DNA from: JAGTVG01 sp963820995
GTDB taxonomy: Bacteria; Bacteroidota; Bacteroidia; Cytophagales; Cyclobacteriaceae
NCBI GenBank assembly: GCA_963820995.1
Contig: CAWGCL010000012.1
Location: 124,001 to 188,000, forward strand
Length of the DNA: 64,000 nucleotides
Direction: 5' to 3'
How positions within the stretch are numbered: the stretch's first letter is position 1; every line of letters starts with the position of its first letter. Positions 43,618 through 51,900 of the stretch are shown here, piece by piece. The translations under genes and the position numbers were made by a program. Under the pieces are notes generated by a model. The model was not told the DNA's origin, did not search any database, and saw nothing but the letters and a program-made list of their open reading frames with translations.

Positions 43618-45990
43618 CTATTCATACCTCAATGACTTCGAAGGATTCTGTATCGAAGCTGATACGGTATGATAACTGATTGTGATGAAGGCAATAAACA
43701 GGATAATGCCTGCAGCCAGCAAATACTCCCATGGACTCGACTCAACTTTTATTTCGGCTGGGTCCATGATCTTATTTACGGCCCCAAGAGGCAGTGCAAT
43801 AATATTTGCAATTATCAGAAGCAGGATAAACTCTTTTGCCAATAAATTGAATATTTCTCCTGTTGTGGCGCCATGTATTTTTCGGATGCCAATTTCTTTG
43901 GTTTTTCTTTTGGTTGTATAAGCTACGAGACCAAGCAATCCAATAACTCCAATGCCAATCGTGATAATTGAAAAGAAGCCAATTGTATTCGCCATTCCTT
44001 TATATACCTTTAAGGACTCGTAATCCATGTTATCCTTAAGTAAATGAAGTTCAAAAAGTGCATCAGGATAAAATTCTTTATATATTGATTTGACCTTATC
44101 AGTTATCTGAGAGAAGTCTTTACCCTCTGAGATCTTAATAGAATAGACATGATTACCAATTGTACTACCATTATGCAATAACAGTATACTGGGTGGGATC
44201 TTTAACATGGTAGTATACAAATGATGGTCATTGACCATACCTATAACCCGGTAATCTTGCCCACCAATATCAGTGATTCTTTTGCCAATAGGGTCAGCCC
44301 AGCCAAAATGCCTTGCTGCAGTTTCGTTTATAATACATCCCTGCTCCTGATCAGAAATTATTTGTCTGGAAAAGTTTCTGCCTTTAACAACATTAAGATT
44401 GAAAACATCAATATAATCATAGTGGACATAGCTTCTTCTGACATTCAATTGTTCCCCTTCATATGCCCCCTCCCAGTTAACTATAGTTCCGGAAGTACCA
44501 TTAAAAGGAATTGATGAGGAAATACATGCGTGCATGATCTCAGTTTCGGATATTAGTTTCTCTCTGATCAGGTCAAAATCTATATCTCCTGATTCCTGAT
44601 TAATTTTTATCCATGAAAACAGGATATTCTCCTTTGTAAATCCCAGCTCCTTTTTTTCATGAAATGTAAATTGTCGGTATATCATTATGGTAGTTAAAAT
44701 CAGGAAAGTAGCCACCACAAACTGAATTACTACCAGAGACTTTCTCAAATAAGATCTTCCCCCAGTTCCAGTATTTGTGATTCTCAGGAAACGGATAGGT
44801 TTGAAAGACGACATATATAATGCAGGATAGATTCCTGCCAGGAATCCGATGATCAATGCAACACCAACAATAATTAAAACGAATTCTATATTTTGAATAT
44901 ATTGGATATCAAGCTGCCTGTCAACAATCCGGTTAAAAAGAGGAAGGGAGATCTCAGATAACAGAAATGCTAAAAATACAGAGATAACAGACAATGTAAC
45001 TGTCTCAATTATAAACTGGAAAAATAGTGTGGCTCGTCGTCCACCTAGTACTTTTTTAATACCAATCTCTTTACCTCTGGTTTCTGCGTAAGCAGTAATA
45101 AGATTTATAAAATTAATAGCCGCTATAAAAAGAGCAAGTCCGGCAACCATAGAATATAATGCCACTAATAAATACATCCCTCCAATATTGGAAGGTCTCA
45201 TATGGATTATAGAAAATGGTCGCAATTGCATGGTTCCTTTTGTATTCTCATCTTTATCAAGCATGTAATCAGCGATTTTCGATTGAAAGTTTATAGCCTG
45301 GCTTTCTTCCTGAAGTAAAACATAGGTATGGTAACTGTAATTGTTCCAGTTATCTTCTAAACCAACTTTATCAATTCTATTTAGTCCTTCAATACTGCAT
45401 ATATAACTGGGTTGAAGTGTAGATTGATCTGGCAATTTCCTGATAATACCTGTCACCTTAAATGGAAACTGTTTCCGGATTGTGACCATTTGTCCTATGG
45501 CCTTACCATCAGGGAAATATTTTTTTGCGAGTTCATCAGTAAGGACAATTGATGAGGGCTCAATAAGGGCAGATGCCATATTGCCCTCAATAAACTCAAA
45601 AGTAAAAATGTTGAACAAAGCATCGGAGGCATATAATCCATCAGGTTCGAAAAACGTGAGTTTTTCCGATGATGAAAGATAATCTCCCCAGACAGGCCTG
45701 GTCACAACAGCATCTTCTATTTCAGGAAATTCAGTTTTAAAATTTTCTGCGATGGGATAGCAGGTCTGACTCCACAACTGGTCACCGTCAGTCATATGAG
45801 CAATTTCCTCAATCCGGTAAATTCTATCCAGTTTATTATGAAACTTATCGAAGTTGTTTTCATATTGAACCAATAACGCGATGAGAATGAATGTGGTCAA
45901 TCCAATTGATAAACCAATTATATTGAATGTTGCGTAAAGTTTCTGACGCTTGAGATTCCTGAAAAATATGGTTATATAATGATATAACAT
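43618..45990 (-). CDS. FtsX/MacB-type ABC transporter permease (A)
   Basis: Large permease of 790 residues. It has an N-terminal membrane helix (NIIGLSIGLTTFILIALLV), a MacB-type periplasmic domain, a first FtsX block with ETRGKEIGIKKVLGGRR, a second periplasmic part, and a C-terminal FtsX block with TKRKTKEIGIRKIHGATTGEI. A GGAAGGTG stretch just before the ATG is a good Shine-Dalgarno match. No ATP-binding subunit is encoded in the window, as is common for such Bacteroidota permeases. The role (lipid, peptide or antibiotic transport) is not readable. It is paralogous to permease B upstream. Confidence 0.88.
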   Translation of the reverse strand: MLYHYITIFFRNLKRQKLYATFNIIGLSIGLTTFILIALLVQYENNFDKFHNKLDRIYRIEEIAHMTDGDQLWSQTCYPIAENFKTEFPEIEDAVVTRPVWGDYLSSSEKLTFFEPDGLYASDALFNIFTFEFIEGNMASALIEPSSIVLTDELAKKYFPDGKAIGQMVTIRKQFPFKVTGIIRKLPDQSTLQPSYICSIEGLNRIDKVGLEDNWNNYSYHTYVLLQEESQAINFQSKIADYMLDKDENTKGTMQLRPFSIIHMRPSNIGGMYLLVALYSMVAGLALFIAAINFINLITAYAETRGKEIGIKKVLGGRRATLFFQFIIETVTLSVISVFLAFLLSEISLPLFNRIVDRQLDIQYIQNIEFVLIIVGVALIIGFLAGIYPALYMSSFKPIRFLRITNTGTGGRSYLRKSLVVIQFVVATFLILTTIMIYRQFTFHEKKELGFTKENILFSWIKINQESGDIDFDLIREKLISETEIMHACISSSIPFNGTSGTIVNWEGAYEGEQLNVRRSYVHYDYIDVFNLNVVKGRNFSRQIISDQEQGCIINETAARHFGWADPIGKRITDIGGQDYRVIGMVNDHHLYTTMLKIPPSILLLHNGSTIGNHVYSIKISEGKDFSQITDKVKSIYKEFYPDALFELHLLKDNMDYESLKVYKGMANTIGFFSIITIGIGVIGLLGLVAYTTKRKTKEIGIRKIHGATTGEIFNLLAKEFILLLIIANIIALPLGAVNKIMDPAEIKVESSPWEYLLAAGIILFIAFITISYHTVSASIQNPSKSLRYE

Positions 45991-46121
45991 CTTACACCTT
46001 CCTTTTTATCTTTCCTTTAGTGGAAAAAGATACTTTCGATATCCATTGATCCTTTCTTCATACTATATATAATCCCCATTAAAAACATTTCCTTTTCATA
46101 ATAGGATTAAGAGAAGAAGTA

Positions 46122-48485
46122 TTATTCATACCTTAGACTCATTACCGGATTCTTTCTGGCTGTCCTCAAAGACTGCCATAAAACAGTCAAAAACGAAATA
46201 ATCACCATAATTACAGCTATTAATATAAATACTGTTGGATCAAGTCTTATTTTTAAAAAGAAAACCTGGAGAATCATTCTTAATACCAGATATGCCATCG
46301 GAATGGCTATTACAGTTGCTATTATCACCAATTTTATAAATTCCCTGGATAGAAGAGTAATGATTTTAGTTACTGAGGCTCCAAATACTTTTCGGATACC
46401 TATTTCTTTTGTCCGTCTTTCAACTGTGTATAGGGCAAGGCCGAACAGGCCGATACAGGATATGAAAATGCCAAAACCACAAAAATACGAAAGTGTGGTA
46501 ACCATTTGATCACTGGTTTCAAACATGGGATTTTCATATTCAGACACCATGTAATGCTCAAAGGGATAATCAGGATTATGTTTTTTCAGAATTTTCTGGA
46601 TCCGGTTCAGATTTGTTTCATTAAAACCTTCATTTACTTTCAGGAAAATGTATTCATTGGTCTCCCTAAATGTCATAACCAGTGCTTTTCCACCTATATC
46701 GATCGGAAAAAATACAAAATCTTCAATAACACCAATGATATTATATTCTTTGCCTCTCAACTGGAATCGTTGTCCGATAGGATCCCCTTCATAATCCAAC
46801 ATACTGATGATCTCCCTATTAACAATGATTCCATCAACACTGTCCGTTGCATGATCTCTCGAGAAAAACCTTCCCTGAGCCATTTCCATTTCAAACGTTT
46901 CAAGAAAATCATAATCGGTTGAAATTATACGGGCGATCGTGTTTTCCACATCTTTCTCTTTACCCCACTCTACCTCACCTCGATCCGCATAGCCTGGAAG
47001 TGAAGAGGCAGATGATACATAATTTATACTGGCTTCATTCAATAATTCGTCTTTTATTTCTCCATACTTATTCCAGAGATCACCCCTGGAAGGAATAAGA
47101 ATCACATTTTCTTTGTTGAATCCCAGATCTGCTGATTCTATAAACGCAAGCTGTTTATAGAGGAAAAAGGTACATAGGATGAAAAAAGTAGTCATTGTGA
47201 ATTGAGAAACGACTAGTATTTTACGCAACCTGGATCCTTTTGATCCTGTTGCCTGATAATCTCTTAAAATCAATGATGGCTTAAGGGATGACAATAAAAG
47301 CGCTGGATAGGAACCGGCTAAAATACCAACTACCAATACTATGCTGGTAACGATAATCCAGAATGCCGGATCCGAATATTTTATACTTAGATCTGCATCG
47401 AACATTTCGCTTACCCAGGGTAATGTAAACTCAACTAATAGAACGGCGAAATTAATGGAAATAATGGATAAGATCAGGCTTTCACCCAGGAACTGTCCGG
47501 TTAATTGCCATCTTCCTGCCCCTCCTGTTTTGCGTATCCCTACTTCGCGTGCCCTTTCCATTGATTTTGCAGTAGATAGATTTATATAATTCAGACAGGC
47601 TATGATCAGGATACCAAATCCGATTATACCAAAGATGAGTATACCTATGAAATTCTTTTGTTCCCCATATAGGTAGGCTTGTTTGATATGAGTTAGAAAA
47701 CGGTTGGCTTCCAGATTTGTATCTTCTTCTTTTGAATCAATAAATTCATTTAAAGTTGAATTAATAACATCAGATGAGGCAGGATCATTTAATACAAAAT
47801 AAGTAAAAAAATTCGTGTAACCATATCCGTCAGTTGTGAATCCAATTGATTCCAGGGTGCCAAAGGGAGCAATATATGAAAACTTAATGCTTGAATTGTC
47901 TGGAATGTCTTTAAGGATGCCTGTGACTATTAATCCAATATCCCGATTGAGATATACCGTTTCCCCCAATGCATCTTTATCAGGGAAAACCTTGTTTGCA
48001 AGCTCTTCAGTAAGTATAATATTGCTTTCACTATTAAAAGCATTTGCCGGATCACCCTTCAGGAATTCAAATGAAAACACCTTAAAAAAGTTAGTATCTG
48101 CCGCTATACCATCTTCCTCAATAAATGATCTTGGGTCAAGGCGACTTCCCTGATCTTCCTGCTTATAAGACAGTAACATTTCCCCCAGTCTTCCATACCT
48201 GGTATATTGTCTTACCTGCGGGTAGGATTCTGAAATCGCGGGCCCCATCAAGCCACCCGTTCGATCGGTAGTATAGTCTCCAGAAGTTAAAACAAGTCTT
48301 TGCTGGATAAGGAATATATTTTTATAATGTTCATGAAATCTATCCGTAGAGAGCATAAAATATGTCATCACCAGGATCAATAATGAACAAGCCATTCCTA
48401 TAGATAGTCCAACAATATTAATGAAACTGAAGCCCCGGTTTTTCAAGATATTTCGTATAGCTATTTTTAGATTGTACCAGAACAT
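46122..48485 (-). CDS. FtsX/MacB-type ABC transporter permease (B)
   Basis: Second permease of the same architecture, 787 residues from the ATG at 48485. It begins FWYNLKIAIRNILKNRGFSFIN, then a membrane helix and a MacB-type domain. The first FtsX block contains SMERAREVGIRKTGGAGRW and the last one ERRTKEIGIRKVFGASVTKI. The C-terminal NPVMSLRYE matches the NPSKSLRYE end of permease A, and a 131-base gap separates the two genes. They probably arose by duplication and may form a heterodimer with an ATPase encoded elsewhere. Confidence 0.88.
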   Translation of the reverse strand: MFWYNLKIAIRNILKNRGFSFINIVGLSIGMACSLLILVMTYFMLSTDRFHEHYKNIFLIQQRLVLTSGDYTTDRTGGLMGPAISESYPQVRQYTRYGRLGEMLLSYKQEDQGSRLDPRSFIEEDGIAADTNFFKVFSFEFLKGDPANAFNSESNIILTEELANKVFPDKDALGETVYLNRDIGLIVTGILKDIPDNSSIKFSYIAPFGTLESIGFTTDGYGYTNFFTYFVLNDPASSDVINSTLNEFIDSKEEDTNLEANRFLTHIKQAYLYGEQKNFIGILIFGIIGFGILIIACLNYINLSTAKSMERAREVGIRKTGGAGRWQLTGQFLGESLILSIISINFAVLLVEFTLPWVSEMFDADLSIKYSDPAFWIIVTSIVLVVGILAGSYPALLLSSLKPSLILRDYQATGSKGSRLRKILVVSQFTMTTFFILCTFFLYKQLAFIESADLGFNKENVILIPSRGDLWNKYGEIKDELLNEASINYVSSASSLPGYADRGEVEWGKEKDVENTIARIISTDYDFLETFEMEMAQGRFFSRDHATDSVDGIIVNREIISMLDYEGDPIGQRFQLRGKEYNIIGVIEDFVFFPIDIGGKALVMTFRETNEYIFLKVNEGFNETNLNRIQKILKKHNPDYPFEHYMVSEYENPMFETSDQMVTTLSYFCGFGIFISCIGLFGLALYTVERRTKEIGIRKVFGASVTKIITLLSREFIKLVIIATVIAIPMAYLVLRMILQVFFLKIRLDPTVFILIAVIMVIISFLTVLWQSLRTARKNPVMSLRYE

Positions 48486-48781
48486 CACTTAATTAATTCA
48501 GAATTTATATTTAAGGTAATTAATATATTGGATCTACCAGAATAACTTTTCCTGTATGATAGAATATAATCATTTGAACTGTTATTATAAAAAATCCATT
48601 CGCTTACTCCACAATTATGATATCGCAAGTGAGATGCCAAAACATATGCCATTGATTTATAAACAGTTACGACATGTTCTTTTCGGATAATGTCGGAAAT
48701 CCCAACAATAGTGTTCAGATTTCGAACATATATCTTACTGATACAATAAGGCTGGATGGTTGTGTAATAATTGGTCATCAT
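48485..48781 (-). CDS. Short uncertain ORF coupled to permease B
   Basis: A 98-codon frame, rich in Tyr, Ser, Asn and Ile, without a recognisable family. In its favour, AAGGTG stands just before its ATG and its TGA overlaps the permease B start as TGATG, as in coupled genes. Against it, the composition is like translated AT-rich noncoding DNA, and there are no motifs or signal peptide. Treat as possible only. Confidence 0.25.
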   Translation of the reverse strand: MMTNYYTTIQPYCISKIYVRNLNTIVGISDIIRKEHVVTVYKSMAYVLASHLRYHNCGVSEWIFYNNSSNDYILSYRKSYSGRSNILITLNINSELIK

Positions 48782-48906
48782 TCACCTTTTCTTTCTAAAA
48801 TAATCCTATAGTTTTTTAAAAATGGGTTCGACCTCATGAAGTCGGTCGCCAAATTCTATAAGAACCGCGAATTTAGCTTCATCAAGAAAATTAAATTTTA
48901 TACATC

Positions 48907-50523
48907 ATGAAAAACATAATATCACGTTTAACATCATCCGACATCAGGATCAATTTCTTTTTACTGCTTATCATGTTTGCAGGTATATTGATGGTCTCAC
49001 CAAAATGGAATATCCCGTTTATATCTTTCTTCCTTTCAGCAGTTACCTTACGCTATTTTAGGAATACAAAACTTTGGAAGGCTATCCTGTTTACTTTTTT
49101 TGTATATGTATCGGCCTCATTTATTGCAAATCAGGGAGTAATGCCTTTTCCAACCCCTGTTATGTTATCCATCATTGTTTTTCTGAGCATTTTCAGATTA
49201 ATTCCATTAATAATTGATAAAATATTATATAAGCGCTTACCCGGATGGCTGACCATATTTTTATTTCCAGCCACATCCCTCACTGTAGAATCTTTCATCG
49301 CAAATGGCCCTAACGGTACTTTTGGAAGCATAGCCTATAACCTTGTAGATTTTACGGCCTTTATGCAATTGACTTCGATAACAGGGATCTGGGGCATATC
49401 TTTCATGATTTTTTTATTTGCCTCTGTAGCTAATCATTTGCTTGAGAATTTCAATGACTTAAAAATAGTAAGGATTTATTCGATTGGGTATTGCATTTTA
49501 TTTTTAATGGTTTTGATTTTTGGAATCGCCAGACTACAACTGGGAAGAAATTCTGTAAAAAGTGCAAAAACAATTAAAATGGCGGCAGTCACTTCTGAAA
49601 ATAAGAAATGGTCAGTCGCCGTACATGAAGTGGTTACAGGGCAAAAGCTTAACTTGCCAAAAAAGATCGATCAGACTTCCCCTCAATTGATCGAGTTTCA
49701 AAAGTCCTTTCAGGAATTTATAAAGGATCATAAAAATCCAAAATACGCTCCTGTGTATTCTGCATTAGAGGAATATTATGATGAAATATTTAGAAGCTGC
49801 CAAACAGCAGTTCGGGATGGCGCACAAGTAATCTTATTATCTGAAGGCGAAATGATCAGTTTTGATGACAGAGAAACCGCTATTATCCAAAGAGCACAGG
49901 AATTTGCCAGGAATAATGATATATATTTCTTCTTTTCCATGGGTACGATATATCCAGAAAAAATGAAAAACAATGAAGCTTTCATAGGAAATAAAATTAT
50001 CATCATTCATCCTGATGGGAGTATTTTAGATACCTATTACAAGAATGTTCCTGTTAAAAATGTTGATCCCTCTATACCTGGTGACGGGATAATAGATGCA
50101 ATAGAAACACCTTATGGCTATTTTTCACCCGTCATATGTTATGATGCTGATTTTCCAGTTTTGATGCGGCAAACCGGAAATAATAATACGGACGTGATCA
50201 TGGTGGCAACAGGAGACTGGTATTCCATATCTCCCTATCATTCAAAAATAGGAGTTGTAAGATCAATTGAAAACGGGGTTTCAATGTTGAAAACAGTAAG
50301 TTACGGTTTATCCGTAGCTGCAGACGCATATGGTAATATTATCGCGACGGAAGACTTCTTTGAAGATGATCAGCATATATTGATTACAGAAATACCCATC
50401 TTTAAAACAGCTACTTTCTACTCCTATGCCGGAGATTTTCTTATATACATTTCATACTTCTATATCGTCTCAATGTTGATATATCTAATAACAATCAAGG
50501 TCCGGAAAAAAATATGGGCATAA
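48907..50523 (+). CDS. Apolipoprotein N-acyltransferase-like membrane nitrilase-fold protein
   Basis: Membrane protein of 538 residues: about six hydrophobic segments in the first 215 residues, a nitrilase-type domain at about 223-500, and a final hydrophobic helix. The catalytic triad of the carbon-nitrogen hydrolase superfamily can be placed: E313 in LLSEGEM, K379 in YYKNVPV and C411 in VICYDADFP. This is the layout of Lnt, which N-acylates lipoproteins at the outer face of the inner membrane. The ends diverge from typical Lnt and Bacteroidota often have several paralogues, so I leave out the symbol. It is divergent from permease B. Confidence 0.8.
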   Translation: MKNIISRLTSSDIRINFFLLLIMFAGILMVSPKWNIPFISFFLSAVTLRYFRNTKLWKAILFTFFVYVSASFIANQGVMPFPTPVMLSIIVFLSIFRLIPLIIDKILYKRLPGWLTIFLFPATSLTVESFIANGPNGTFGSIAYNLVDFTAFMQLTSITGIWGISFMIFLFASVANHLLENFNDLKIVRIYSIGYCILFLMVLIFGIARLQLGRNSVKSAKTIKMAAVTSENKKWSVAVHEVVTGQKLNLPKKIDQTSPQLIEFQKSFQEFIKDHKNPKYAPVYSALEEYYDEIFRSCQTAVRDGAQVILLSEGEMISFDDRETAIIQRAQEFARNNDIYFFFSMGTIYPEKMKNNEAFIGNKIIIIHPDGSILDTYYKNVPVKNVDPSIPGDGIIDAIETPYGYFSPVICYDADFPVLMRQTGNNNTDVIMVATGDWYSISPYHSKIGVVRSIENGVSMLKTVSYGLSVAADAYGNIIATEDFFEDDQHILITEIPIFKTATFYSYAGDFLIYISYFYIVSMLIYLITIKVRKKIWA

Positions 50524-50625
50524 TTTTGTATTTAATACTTGTTTGCCATTCATTTAAAAACTTAAGAATTTTAATGGTGCTAAACACATTGAAACATATA
50601 ATGATAATTCTTATTAACAGAAAAA

Positions 50626-51768
50626 ATGGATAGTGGTCCAGGTTTCATACAAACACCGGTTTTCATCGTAATATTTTTATTTCTTTTTGTAAGCCTGTTT
50701 CTGTTTACACATAAAAAAGGAAAGAACCTCAGTAATAAATTACTGGGATTTCTTTTTCTATGCTATGGCTTATGGGTCTTTGATCTTTATGCGGCTTTTT
50801 ATCTGTATGCGGATTATCCTTACATGGCCTACATATTTAACAACTTTTTATGGTTGATGGGCCCATGTCTGCTGCTATATACTCAATCAGTGATATATAA
50901 AGATTTCAGATTCAGAAAAAAACAACTTTTACATGCAGTCCCATTTATTTTAGTTGTAATAATATCGATTTTTACTTTTCATATTCAATCCATTGACTTT
51001 AAACGAACATATCTTGAACATGTATTGACTGATCAAAGCATACTGATCTGGGGGAGCAGTTCATTGATACTCGGGTATATTTTGACTTACATTATCATAG
51101 CATTCCGGACGATTCTCAGGTATCAGGATATTCTATCCAATATGATTTCAAATGCTGAAAAAATTAGGCTATCCTGGTTAAAGTTTATGCTTATCGGTTC
51201 ATTCGTAATATTTTTCAGTTTGATCACGGTGGTTCTAAATCAATATTTCAGATGGGAAGAGAACATGCCGGTTGGATTGATGTACCTCTACATCTTGTTA
51301 TTATTCATTTTCATCACTACTACCTTATTTAAATCATTAAGACAACCTGAAATATTCTCTGGGATAGATGCTGACGATGTACAAATCGTTCCTAAGTATT
51401 CTGCTTCATCCTTAACTGAAGAAGAAGTAGACAAGATCCAAGATCAATTGACTCATTACATGGAATCAGACAAACCATACCTGGATCCTGATCTGTCCAT
51501 AAAGGACCTTGCTCAAAAGCTTGATCTCAATGTCAGGGATCTTTCTCAGGTAATTAACAATAATATTGGATTGAGATTTTTCGACTATGTAAATAAATAC
51601 AGGATTCAGGATGCTGCCTCCCTTATTGAAAACCCATCGGATCCAAAGATGACCATTTTAGAGATCATGTATGATGTGGGATTCAATTCCAAATCTTCTT
51701 TCAATACTGCCTTTAAAAAATTTACAGGTGTAACCCCAAGTGAAATCAAAAACAAACCCCGGAATTAG
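50626..51768 (+). CDS. Membrane-bound AraC-family transcriptional regulator
   Basis: Protein of 380 residues with seven or eight hydrophobic segments in the first 240 residues, resembling 7TM sensor domains. A C-terminal AraC/XylS DNA-binding domain follows at about residues 278-378: LSIKDLAQKLDLNVRDLSQVIN, FFDYVNKYRIQDAASLI, then MTILEIMYDVGFNSKSSFNTAFKKFTGVTPSE (cited by its core GFNSKSSFNTAFKKF). Such proteins sense a signal in or at the membrane and regulate nearby genes. Likely targets are the upstream Lnt-like gene or the downstream PQQ dehydrogenase gene; an inverted repeat lies between this gene and the latter. Confidence 0.9.
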   Translation: MDSGPGFIQTPVFIVIFLFLFVSLFLFTHKKGKNLSNKLLGFLFLCYGLWVFDLYAAFYLYADYPYMAYIFNNFLWLMGPCLLLYTQSVIYKDFRFRKKQLLHAVPFILVVIISIFTFHIQSIDFKRTYLEHVLTDQSILIWGSSSLILGYILTYIIIAFRTILRYQDILSNMISNAEKIRLSWLKFMLIGSFVIFFSLITVVLNQYFRWEENMPVGLMYLYILLLFIFITTTLFKSLRQPEIFSGIDADDVQIVPKYSASSLTEEEVDKIQDQLTHYMESDKPYLDPDLSIKDLAQKLDLNVRDLSQVINNNIGLRFFDYVNKYRIQDAASLIENPSDPKMTILEIMYDVGFNSKSSFNTAFKKFTGVTPSEIKNKPRN

Positions 51769-51793
51769 TTGATCACATTAAGGATGATTCAGT

Positions 51794-51812
51794 TACAGAT
51801 CCATAATCTGTA
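51794..51812. promoter_or_regulatory. Inverted repeat before the PQQ dehydrogenase gene
   Basis: TACAGAT-ccata-ATCTGTA, seven perfect bases per arm with a five-base spacer, 26 bases after the AraC stop and about 90 before the dehydrogenase start. There is no T-run, so an operator is as likely as a weak hairpin. Confidence 0.3.
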
Positions 51813-51900
51813 CGAAACAACATATCAAAACAGTATATCTTCTCAATCCTTGTTTTATTGTCAATCACATTTTAATTCGTAAATTAGTCGATTGTAAAAA

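Noticed and set aside
46506..46922. A 138-codon frame antisense to permease B
   Set aside because: It is a shadow of the permease gene.
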